Of a stretch of 8,530 bases of DNA, positions 1 to 4,854 are shown in pieces (the first letter of the stretch is position 1; every line of letters begins with the position of its first letter). The stretch is taken from NCBI GenBank assembly GCA_938049125.1, contig CALICR010000155.1, forward strand, positions 1-8,530. Reading direction: 5' to 3'. The position numbers and the translations under genes were made by a program. The notes beneath the pieces are model-generated. The model did no database searches and had not been told where the DNA came from. It worked only from the letters and a program-made list of their open reading frames with translations. The DNA comes from an uncultured Clostridia bacterium (GTDB lineage: Bacteria > Bacillota > Clostridia > Oscillospirales > Oscillospiraceae).

Positions 1-47
1 ACGGCGAAGCCGCCGCTGAAGAAATAGGTGTTCGTCCAATACCTGTT
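1..47. other. Edge segment downstream of the tRNA, no gene called
   Basis: These bases lie 3' of the minus-strand tRNA and are cut by the window edge. Two small inverted repeats are visible: a 5-bp GC stem at 2-15, and a 7-bp stem (27-33 with 39-45, including one G-T pair) whose minus-strand version has an A-C mismatch. Neither is followed by a convincing T-tract on the minus strand, so no tRNA terminator is called. Short open frames exist on both strands, but they are too short to support a gene. Confidence 0.4.
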
Positions 48-123
48 TGGTGGACCTGAAGAGATTCGAACTCTCGACCCCTACAATGCGAATGTAGTGC
101 GCTCCCAGCTGCGCTACAGGCCC
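48..123 (-). tRNA. tRNA-Ala, anticodon CGC
   Basis: Read on the minus strand this 76-nt segment folds as a complete cloverleaf. The acceptor stem is GGGCCTG with CAGGTCC, the D-stem GCGC/GCGC, and the anticodon stem CTACA/TGTAG. The anticodon loop is TTCGCAT, giving anticodon CGC, which reads the alanine codon GCG. The T-arm has the expected GTTCGAATC loop region. The acceptor stem has a G3-U70 wobble pair, the main recognition element for alanyl-tRNA synthetase, so the anticodon and the identity element agree. The 3' CCA is encoded in the DNA. The 5' end is at 123, about 12 nt after a TATAAT box. Confidence 0.95.
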
Positions 124-135
124 GATTGCTTGACT

Positions 136-141
136 ATTATA
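136..141 (-). promoter_or_regulatory. -10 box of the tRNA-Ala promoter
   Basis: On the minus strand a perfect TATAAT lies 12 nt before the mature 5' end of the tRNA. This would give a leader of about 5 nt, as expected for a tRNA gene. The -35 box is not clear; the best candidates are CTGGAT (17-bp spacer) or GACTGG (19-bp spacer). The surrounding 124-182 stretch is strongly AT-rich against a GC-rich background. Confidence 0.7.
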
Positions 142-149
142 TCATATTA

Positions 150-177
150 TTTTCAAAAATCCAGTCTTTTTTGAAAA
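150..177. repeat. 10-bp AT-rich inverted repeat at the tRNA promoter
   Basis: TTTTCAAAAA (150-159) and TTTTTGAAAA (168-177) are perfect inverted copies separated by 8 nt. The loop (160-167) falls where the -35 region of the tRNA promoter should be. It may be an operator-like site, UP-element-like AT-rich DNA, or chance in an A/T-rich stretch. Confidence 0.4.
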
Positions 178-200
178 ATTTTTTGCAGCGGCGAATTTCC

Positions 201-229
201 TTGACCGGCGGGGCCGCGGGCGGTACAAT
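201..229 (+). promoter_or_regulatory. Sigma-A promoter of plsC
   Basis: TTGACC (201-206) and TACAAT (224-229) are separated by exactly 17 bp, with one mismatch to consensus in each box. Transcription would begin near 236, leaving a leader of about 150 nt before the plsC start at 385. The boxes stand out in very GC-rich DNA. Confidence 0.8.
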
Positions 230-235
230 AGAGGT

Positions 236-384
236 GCGAGAATCGCGCGTTTCGAGTGGGTCTGGCTGCGGGCCGGGGCCGGTCGGAGCGCGTCATTCCG
301 CAGGCCGCGCGGCCTGCGCCGCGCCGCTTTCTGCGTCCGGGCGGACCGTCCGGGCGGCGAGTTTCATGTTCGGAGGCCCTTTTC
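236..384 (+). other. GC-rich plsC leader with palindrome and tandem repeat
   Basis: This is the likely untranslated leader of plsC. It contains a perfect 20-bp palindrome, CGCAGGCCGCGCGGCCTGCG (299-318), which in RNA would form a very stable short hairpin. It also holds two copies of CGTCCGGGCGG at 334-344 and 347-357, separated by 2 nt. There is no T-tract after the palindrome, so it does not look like an attenuator. The plsC reading frame stays open upstream to an ATG at 256, but the translation there is low-complexity Arg/Pro/Gly and no ribosome binding site precedes it, so I treat it as leader. Confidence 0.5.
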
Positions 385-1185
385 ATGCTGCTTGTCTTTC
401 TTCTGCTCGGCGCGGCCGGGTCGCTGGCGCTCTGCCTGCACGCGGGCTGGGGCGGGCTTGGCTTCGCCCTGCGCTTCGTGCTGCTCACCCTGGCCGGGTT
501 TCTGGCCGCGGTGCTCGTCTACGTGCTGCTGCTGACGCTGATCCTCCTTTTTACCGACGGCAAAAAGGAGGTAACCGGGGACCGGCCCTTCTTCCGCTTC
601 CTGCTGGTACAGTCCGTTGGGCTCATCCTCTTCTTCTGCGGCATCCGCGTCCGGGCCGAGGGGCTGGACCAGGTGCCGGAGGACCCGTTCCTGCTGGTGG
701 GCAACCACCGCTCGGGCTTCGACCCCATGGTCGCCATCTGGGCGCTGCGCCGCCGGCGCATCAACTTCATCTCCAAGCCCTCGAACTTCCGCATCCCCTA
801 CGGCGGGCCGCTGATGCGGCGCTGCGGCTTCCTGGCCATTGACCGGGAGGACGACCGCAAGGCTCTGCGAACCATCCTTGCCGCCGCCGACTGGATGCGC
901 CGCGGCGAGGGCAGCATCGGCGTCTACCCCGAGGGGACGCGCAGCCACACCGACGAGCTGCTCCCCTTCCGCAGCGGCTGCTTCAAGGCCGCCCAGCGGG
1001 CCGGGGTGCCCATCGTCGTGGCGGCGACCCGCGGCTCCGGAGCCATCGCCGGGCGCACGCCCCTGCGGCCCACCCGGGTCACCCTCCGTATCTGCGGCGT
1101 GATCCCCGCCGCCGAGGCCGCTGCCAAAAAGACGGCGGAGCTGAGCGCCGAGGTCCGCGCCATGCTGGAGCAGGGTCTGGCGTAA
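385..1185 (+). CDS. plsC: 1-acyl-sn-glycerol-3-phosphate acyltransferase (PlsC family)
   Basis: This encodes a 266-residue membrane-bound acyltransferase that would transfer a fatty acyl group to lysophosphatidic acid, making phosphatidic acid for phospholipid synthesis. The four family blocks are visible: NHRSGFDP (HX4D motif, catalytic His108 and Asp113); the block starting FISKPSNFRIP near 128 and ending in AIDRED; YPEGTRS (181-187), the glycerol-phosphate binding motif; and VPIVVAAT (208-215). About 57 N-terminal residues are strongly hydrophobic, with membrane segments near 1-19 and 27-57 and another hydrophobic stretch near 71-88. The long hydrophobic N-terminus is more than the minimal PlsC core has. 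The ATG at 385 is chosen because GGAGG (372-376) precedes it by 8 nt and the hydrophobic segment starts there. The gene has its own promoter and is convergent with the cyclophilin gene. Acyl donor and exact substrate cannot be read from sequence; other lysophospholipid or ornithine-lipid acyltransferases share these motifs. Confidence 0.87.
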   Translation: MLLVFLLLGAAGSLALCLHAGWGGLGFALRFVLLTLAGFLAAVLVYVLLLTLILLFTDGKKEVTGDRPFFRFLLVQSVGLILFFCGIRVRAEGLDQVPEDPFLLVGNHRSGFDPMVAIWALRRRRINFISKPSNFRIPYGGPLMRRCGFLAIDREDDRKALRTILAAADWMRRGEGSIGVYPEGTRSHTDELLPFRSGCFKAAQRAGVPIVVAATRGSGAIAGRTPLRPTRVTLRICGVIPAAEAAAKKTAELSAEVRAMLEQGLA

Positions 1186-1195
1186 CAAAAAATCA

Positions 1196-1229
1196 GCGTC
1201 CCTTCCGGGATCGGAAGGGACGCTTTTTT
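1196..1229. terminator. Bidirectional terminator between plsC and the cyclophilin gene
   Basis: GCGTCCCTTCC (1196-1206) pairs perfectly with GGAAGGGACGC (1213-1223) around a 6-nt loop, followed on the plus strand by six T residues (1224-1229). The run of A residues at 1187-1192 serves as the T-tract in the minus direction. It lies 10 nt after the plsC stop and 7 nt after the cyclophilin stop, so it can end both convergent transcripts. Confidence 0.93.
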
Positions 1230-1230
1230 C

Positions 1231-1875
1231 TTAGTCAAGGACGCGGACCGCGGTGATGACGGGCTGGTTTTCCGGGGCCACGGTGCCGTTCCGGTCCGTG
1301 GTGCGGGTGTTCTTGCAGATGGCGTCCACGATGTCCATGCCGTCGGTCACATGGCCGAAGGCAGCGTACTGGCCGTCAAGGTATGTGCTGTCGGTCTGGA
1401 CGATAAAGAACTGGGAGCTGGCGCTGTTCTTGTCGCTGGAGCGCGCCATGGAGACGGTGCCGCGGACGTGGGAGATGGGGTTCTCCACGCCGTTCTCGGC
1501 GAATTCGCCCACGACGGTCTCGTCGGAGCCGCCGGTGCCGTCGCCCCTGGGGTCGCCGCCCTGGATCATGAAGCCGTCGATGATGCGGTGGAAGGTCAGG
1601 CCGTCATAGAAGCCCGACTCCGCCAGCTTCAGGAAGTTCTCCACGGTCTTCGGGGCCGCCGAAGCGTCCAGCTCCATGGTGATGGTGCCGTAGTTCTGCA
1701 CCTCCAGCTCCACGTGGTGCAGCGTGCTCCTGCCGCTCCGGCCGCGGAGCAGCAGCACCGCCGCCAGCGTCACTGCGGCCAGCGCCAGGGCAATGCCCAG
1801 GATCAGACCGGTATGGGACCGCTTTTCGGGTTTCTTGGGCGCGGATCTCTTCTTTTTCTTCGCGTTTTTGCTCAT
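1231..1875 (-). CDS. Membrane-anchored cyclophilin-type peptidyl-prolyl cis-trans isomerase
   Basis: This 214-residue protein would catalyse cis-trans isomerisation of peptide bonds before proline. The first 21 residues are Lys/Arg-rich, followed by one membrane helix (about 23-43), so the enzyme is probably an anchored protein with its catalytic domain outside the membrane. There is no lipobox cysteine. The cyclophilin domain covers about 52-214. FHRIIDGFMIQGGD (96-108) carries the family's Arg97, Phe102 and Gln105, spaced as in human cyclophilin A (55, 60, 63). SSQFFIVQ (153-160) and FGHVTDGMD (173-181) are also present. The tryptophan of human cyclophilin A that governs cyclosporin binding is Tyr165 here, so drug sensitivity would probably be low. 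The start at 1875 is chosen because AAGGAG lies 8 nt upstream and the Lys-rich segment starts there. It lies downstream of the transporter gene but has its own promoter; no terminator is seen between them, so it may also be read from the operon. Confidence 0.92.
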   Translation of the reverse strand: MSKNAKKKKRSAPKKPEKRSHTGLILGIALALAAVTLAAVLLLRGRSGRSTLHHVELEVQNYGTITMELDASAAPKTVENFLKLAESGFYDGLTFHRIIDGFMIQGGDPRGDGTGGSDETVVGEFAENGVENPISHVRGTVSMARSSDKNSASSQFFIVQTDSTYLDGQYAAFGHVTDGMDIVDAICKNTRTTDRNGTVAPENQPVITAVRVLD

Positions 1876-1903
1876 CTTCGCCGCTCCTTCGCCGTTTTTC
1901 TTC

Positions 1904-1932
1904 AGTATACTGCGAGGGGCGCGGCGCGTCAA
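1904..1932 (-). promoter_or_regulatory. Sigma-A promoter of the cyclophilin gene
   Basis: On the minus strand TTGACG (1932-1927) and TATACT (1909-1904) are separated by 17 bp. Transcription would start near 1897, giving a leader of about 22 nt. The -35 box overlaps the TGA stop codon of the transporter gene (1931-1929), so the promoter starts inside the upstream coding sequence. Confidence 0.8.
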
Positions 1933-2837
1933 GCATCAAAGGCGCCGAGGATCACAATGCCCGCGACCACCACGGCGATGGCCGCGTAGTGCTTCCAGGA
2001 GAGCTTCTCCTTGAGGAAGATGCGGCTCCAGAGCACCGACGCGGCGCAGTAGGCCGAGATGATGGGGGCCGAGAGCGCCACGTGGGCCTTGTCCGCGATG
2101 GCGTAGATGTAGGCGAACTGGCCCGCGGTCTCGCAGATCGCGCCGAGGTACTTCGGGCCTTCCATCTTCGGGACGAGCTTCTGCTTCTTGATGCCCAGCA
2201 CGTAGACGGCGCAGACGATGCCCACCATCAGGAAGGTCAGCTCATAGGCCACGTTGGCCGAGTCCTCGTTGAGCGTCTCGAGCACGAGGCTGTCGGCGAA
2301 GGTGCCGAGGGCGTCCAGCAGGCAGTAGGCCACGGGCAGCGCCAGGGCCAGCCAGGATTTGGCGTACTTGTAGTTGCCCTTCTCCTGCCGGGCGGCACGC
2401 AGCTCGTCGTCCTCCCGGGACTCGACGATGCCGAGGCCCACGACGCCGACGCACACCAGCGCCACCGCGCCGAGCTGCCAGCCGTTGAGGGAGCCGATGC
2501 CGCTGACGCAGAGCGTCAGCACCGCCACCAGCGCGCCGGAGGAGTTGCAGATGGGCGAGGAGATGGACAGTTCAATGTAGCGCAGGCCCACATAGCCGAG
2601 GGCCATGGACACAATATACAAAGCAGAGACAGGCAGATAGGTCAGAATGACGGAGAAATTGATCTCCGTGCCGCCGACGAAGATCTCCCAGGCGGCGTGC
2701 AGGCCCATGACCGCGCCCACGGCCATGACCATCTTGAGGTGCGAATACTTGTCCCGGGCGTCGGCGCAGCCGATCTTCGAGAAGAGGTCCGAGCCGGACC
2801 AGCAGACCAGGGTGATGAGAGAGAGCCAGAACCACAT
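1929..2837 (-). CDS. DMT superfamily (EamA-type) transporter
   Basis: This encodes a 302-residue, very hydrophobic protein with about ten membrane helices in two halves. The halves are separated by a charged stretch near 139-160 (SREDDELRAARQEKGNYKY), which fits a tandem EamA layout. The N-terminus (WFWLSLITLVCWSGSDLFSKIG) and the C-terminal run from SAPIISAYCAASVLWSRIFL to AGIVILG (about 257-298) are typical of drug/metabolite transporters. In that family the segment ending RIFLKEKLS marks the start of the last helix pair. The ATG at 2837 is preceded by GGAGG with a 9-nt gap. That ribosome binding site lies across the end of the upstream PLP enzyme gene, whose stop is only 4 nt away, so translation is probably coupled. 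Known relatives export amino acids, metabolites or drugs. The substrate cannot be read from sequence; the link to a PLP enzyme makes an amino-acid-like or sulphur compound a reasonable guess only. Confidence 0.85.
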   Translation of the reverse strand: MWFWLSLITLVCWSGSDLFSKIGCADARDKYSHLKMVMAVGAVMGLHAAWEIFVGGTEINFSVILTYLPVSALYIVSMALGYVGLRYIELSISSPICNSSGALVAVLTLCVSGIGSLNGWQLGAVALVCVGVVGLGIVESREDDELRAARQEKGNYKYAKSWLALALPVAYCLLDALGTFADSLVLETLNEDSANVAYELTFLMVGIVCAVYVLGIKKQKLVPKMEGPKYLGAICETAGQFAYIYAIADKAHVALSAPIISAYCAASVLWSRIFLKEKLSWKHYAAIAVVVAGIVILGAFDA

Positions 2838-2841
2838 AATT

Positions 2842-4131
2842 TTATTCCTCCGGAAGTTTCGCCAGCCCCTGCTCCACCAGCTTCTGGAGGGACAGGAGGA
2901 TGCCGAGCTTTGCATGATACCAAGTGAGGCCGCCCTGGAAATAGACGGCGTAGGGCGGGCGGATGGGACCGTCCGCGGAGAGCTCGATGGACGAGCCCTG
3001 CACAAAGGCGCCGGCGGCCATGACCACCTCGGCGTCGTAGCCGGGCATGGCCCAGGGGATGGGCGTCACGTAGCTGTCCACCGGGGCCGCCTGCTGGATG
3101 CCGAGGCAGAAGGCCAGCATCCGCTCCGGGGAGCCCAGCTCCACGGCCTGGATGATGTCATGCCGCTCCTCGGCGCCGCCGGGCACGACCCGGAAGCCCA
3201 GGGCCTCATAGACGCTCGCGGCGAAGATGGCGCCCTTGAGCGCCCCGGCCACCACCGTGGGCGCCAGGAAGAAGCCCTGATAGAGCGCAGGCATCTGACC
3301 GAGGTTCGCGCCGACCTCCTGGCCGAGGCCCGGGGCCGAGAGCCGAAAGGCACAGTTCTCCACGCATTCCTTCGTGCCGCAGATGTAGCCGCCCACCGGC
3401 GCGAGGCCGCCGCCGGGGTTCTTGATGAGAGAGCCGACGATCATGTCCGCGCCCACGTCCGACGGCTCCCGGTCCTCGACGAACTCGCCGTAGCAGTTGT
3501 CCACCATACAGACGACGCCGGGCTTCACCTGCTTGCAGAAGGCGATGAGCTTCCCGATCTCCTCCACGGAGAAGGAGGGGCGGGTGGCATAGCCCTTGGA
3601 GCGCTGGATGGTGATGAGCTTCGTCTTCTCCGTGATGGCGGCGCGGATGCCGTCGTAGTCGAAGCTGCCGTCCTCCAGCAGGTCCACCTGGCGGTAGCTG
3701 ACGCCGTACTCCTTCAGGGAGCAGCGGGAGGGACGGATGCCGATGACCTCCTCCAGGGTGTCATAGGGCGCGCCCACGGGCGAGAGCAGCTCGTCGCCGG
3801 GCCGCAGGTTGGCCGAGAGGGCCACGGCCAGGGCGTGGGTGCCGCAGGTGATCTGGGGCCGCACCAGGGCCGCCTCGGTGTGGAAGCAGTCGGCGTACAC
3901 CTGCTCCAGCGTGTCGCGGCCCACGTCGTTGTAGCCGTAGCCCGTGGTGGCGGCGAAGCAGGCCGCGTTGACGCGGTTTTTCTGCATCGCGTGCAGGACC
4001 TTGAGCTGGTTGCCCTCGGCCCGGCGGTCGATGTCCGCGAAGCGGCCCCGGAGGCCCGTCAGGATGCGCTCTCCGAATTCATAGACCCCGCGGCTGACGC
4101 CCAGGGCCTCGTACAGCTTATTTGTCTCCAT
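2842..4131 (-). CDS. PLP-dependent enzyme, methionine gamma-lyase / aluminium-resistance family (COG4100, PF06838)
   Basis: This 429-residue protein belongs to the fold-type I PLP enzymes related to cystathionine lyases, and its length is normal for the family. Visible marks are SRGVYEFGERIL (13-24); NDVGRDTLEQVYA (68-80); the cofactor-site region PQITCGTHA (92-100); SPVGAPYDTLEEVIG (117-131); IQRSKGY (175-181); MVDNCYGEF (209-217), with Asp211 expected to contact the PLP ring nitrogen; and GSLIKNPGGGLAPVGGY (233-249), with Lys237 the likely Schiff-base lysine. Annotation as methionine gamma-lyase or aluminium-resistance protein comes from relatives and does not establish the reaction here. 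The ATG at 4131 is chosen because GGAGAG lies 8 nt upstream and the family's N-terminus begins there. It starts inside the last 14 nt of the AbrB-family gene in another frame, and ends 4 nt before the transporter start. It is the middle gene of a coupled three-gene operon, so a role tied to the transporter is likely but unproven. Confidence 0.88.
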   Translation of the reverse strand: METNKLYEALGVSRGVYEFGERILTGLRGRFADIDRRAEGNQLKVLHAMQKNRVNAACFAATTGYGYNDVGRDTLEQVYADCFHTEAALVRPQITCGTHALAVALSANLRPGDELLSPVGAPYDTLEEVIGIRPSRCSLKEYGVSYRQVDLLEDGSFDYDGIRAAITEKTKLITIQRSKGYATRPSFSVEEIGKLIAFCKQVKPGVVCMVDNCYGEFVEDREPSDVGADMIVGSLIKNPGGGLAPVGGYICGTKECVENCAFRLSAPGLGQEVGANLGQMPALYQGFFLAPTVVAGALKGAIFAASVYEALGFRVVPGGAEERHDIIQAVELGSPERMLAFCLGIQQAAPVDSYVTPIPWAMPGYDAEVVMAAGAFVQGSSIELSADGPIRPPYAVYFQGGLTWYHAKLGILLSLQKLVEQGLAKLPEE

Positions 4132-4369
4132 GTTCCGTTCTCTCCATCGTCTCAAAAATCTGATTGGCCGCCTGGTGCAGCACCTCGGGCCGGGACACGA
4201 GAATGCCGCTGTCCTCATCCCCGAGGATCAGCAGCGTGTCGCCGGGCCGGATCTCGAAGAGGTCCCGGGCCTCCTTGGGGATCACGATCTGCCCCTTCTC
4301 GCCCACCCGGGCCGTGCCGAAAATGTGCTTGCCCTTGGGCATGCCGTAGATGTGCTTTCCGCCCGCCAC
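4118..4369 (-). CDS. AbrB/MazE/SpoVT-family DNA-binding regulator
   Basis: This small gene (83 residues with the chosen start) has the swapped-hairpin AbrB domain at about 22-60. Its signature VGEKGQIVIPKEARDLFEI is followed by RPGDTLLILGDEDSG. Proteins of this kind dimerise and bind DNA as transition-state regulators or antitoxins. No toxin gene is adjacent: the next gene, overlapping by 14 nt, is the PLP enzyme, so a regulator of its own operon is more likely. Start choice: GTG at 4369 has a good ribosome binding site (GAGGTGA, 5 nt away). GTG at 4378 lies within that site, and ATG at 4342 has no visible site. Residues 1-9 (VAGGKHIYG) and 10-18 (MPKGKHIFG) are a tandem duplication in which each copy begins with a start codon, so a shorter 74-residue protein from 4342 remains possible. 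The promoter is at 4407-4435, with transcription starting near 4400. Confidence 0.83.
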   Translation of the reverse strand: MAGGKHIYGMPKGKHIFGTARVGEKGQIVIPKEARDLFEIRPGDTLLILGDEDSGILVSRPEVLHQAANQIFETMERTEHGDK

Positions 4370-4374
4370 GGTCC

Positions 4375-4381
4375 TCACCTC
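4375..4381 (-). promoter_or_regulatory. Ribosome binding site deciding the AbrB-family gene start
   Basis: GAGGTGA on the minus strand matches the extended Shine-Dalgarno form common in Firmicutes. It sits 5 nt before the GTG at 4369. It contains the alternative GTG at 4378, which argues against that start. Confidence 0.65.
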
Positions 4382-4406
4382 ACAGGTCTAAAAATCATAC
4401 TTGTAT

Positions 4407-4435
4407 AACTTAGCAGACTTTTCCACCGCTGTCAA
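4407..4435 (-). promoter_or_regulatory. Sigma-A promoter of the regulator-PLP enzyme-transporter operon
   Basis: On the minus strand a perfect TTGACA (4435-4430) is followed after 17 bp by TAAGTT (4412-4407), a weak -10 box. A TG one base before it (TGC-TAAGTT) makes an extended -10, which can compensate. The start would be near 4400, about 30 nt before the GTG at 4369. The -35 box is one arm of the inverted repeat at 4430-4450. Confidence 0.68.
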
Positions 4436-4450
4436 GGGCCGTCCTTGACA
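4430..4450. repeat. Inverted repeat joining two divergent -35 boxes
   Basis: TGTCAAGG (4430-4437) and CCTTGACA (4443-4450) are perfect inverted copies separated by 5 bp. Each arm contains the TTGACA -35 box of one of the two divergent promoters. Six of the eight matched bases are explained by two facing -35 boxes, so only the extra GG/CC is evidence for an operator. Confidence 0.5.
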
Positions 4451-4473
4451 AGCTCCGGGGCCTGTGGTATCCT
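4445..4473 (+). promoter_or_regulatory. Sigma-A promoter of the small membrane protein gene
   Basis: A perfect TTGACA (4445-4450) is followed after 17 bp by TATCCT (4468-4473). Transcription would start near 4480, about 47 nt before the ATG. It fires away from the operon promoter, with only 9 bp between the two -35 boxes. Confidence 0.78.
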
Positions 4474-4526
4474 GAATTTATACATTTATTACATATCAGA
4501 ATCCGCCTTATCTGGGAGGACCCGCT

Positions 4527-4802
4527 ATGCAGAAAAAACGCCCGCGCCGCCGCAGTCAGATGGCCGTCACCGCCATGCTCTCCACGCTGGGCGTGTTCCT
4601 CGGCTATACCGTCTGGCTCTATCTGGACTACCGCACCCACCCGGGCCTCTACGCGATGAACTCCGCGCCCTGGTACGTCTCGCTGCTGCCGAGCGCCATG
4701 GTCTTCGCGCCGCTGCTCCTGCTGGAGGTCGCACTTTACTTCTTCTTCCGCCATCAGGACCGCATCGACGCCGCCCGGGATCCAATTCCCGACGAGGACT
4801 GA
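4527..4802 (+). CDS. Small two-helix membrane protein of unknown function
   Basis: I do not recognise this 91-residue protein. It starts with a very basic segment (KKRPRRR, residues 3-9), followed by a membrane helix at about 12-33, a loop of about 16 residues with TYR-type aromatic and proline content, and a second helix at about 50-74. A short charged tail ends in acidic residues (PDED). By the positive-inside rule both ends should face the cytoplasm. The gene is supported by GGGAGGA 6 nt before the ATG, its own consensus-like promoter, and a strong terminator hairpin starting right at its stop codon (TGA 4800-4802). It is divergent from the AbrB-family regulator and may share its control, but no function can be assigned from sequence. 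Confidence 0.82.
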   Translation: MQKKRPRRRSQMAVTAMLSTLGVFLGYTVWLYLDYRTHPGLYAMNSAPWYVSLLPSAMVFAPLLLLEVALYFFFRHQDRIDAARDPIPDED

Positions 4803-4843
4803 CCGAAACCCCGCCTCTTCTCTTCGAAGAGGCGGGGTTTCGG
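4803..4843. terminator. Bidirectional terminator hairpin, 18-bp perfect stem
   Basis: Bases 4803-4820 pair perfectly with 4826-4843 around a 5-nt loop (TCTTC). The inner 12-bp GC-rich part (4809-4820 with 4826-4837) is flanked by AAA and TTT on both strands, so it can act in both directions. A further TTTT follows at 4849-4852 on the plus strand. It begins immediately after the small membrane protein gene and lies 11 nt after the stop of the convergent TIGR04255-family gene. T-tracts are short, so efficiency is uncertain. Confidence 0.78.
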
Positions 4844-4854
4844 CGCGGTTTTCC

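Noticed and set aside
1..47. A second tRNA or the end of a protein-coding gene left of the tRNA
   Set aside because: No cloverleaf can be formed. Short plausible open frames exist on both strands (a plus-strand one ends in a TGA inside the tRNA region), but under 20 codons at a window edge cannot be judged.
256..384. A 43-residue N-terminal extension of PlsC from an ATG at 256
   Set aside because: No ribosome binding site before 256, the added residues are Arg/Pro/Gly-rich without similarity to PlsC proteins, and a well-placed GGAGG precedes the ATG at 385.
1989..2927. A 312-codon plus-strand open frame opposite the transporter gene
   Set aside because: Low-complexity His/Gly/Asp-rich translation, no start signals, and the opposite strand encodes a well-formed multi-helix transporter.
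4118..4369. A toxin-antitoxin pair based on the MazE-like fold
   Set aside because: No MazF, VapC or other small toxin gene is adjacent; both neighbours are clearly an enzyme gene and a divergent membrane protein gene.
2647..4413. A 588-codon plus-strand open frame opposite the PLP enzyme and regulator genes
   Set aside because: It is antisense to genes with clear family motifs, is rich in His/Gly/Asp/Arg as expected of a GC-rich shadow frame, and has no ribosome binding site or promoter of its own.
4430..4450. The inverted repeat as a firm regulatory operator
   Set aside because: Most of the symmetry follows automatically from two facing TTGACA boxes, so it is reported as a possibility and not as an assigned operator.
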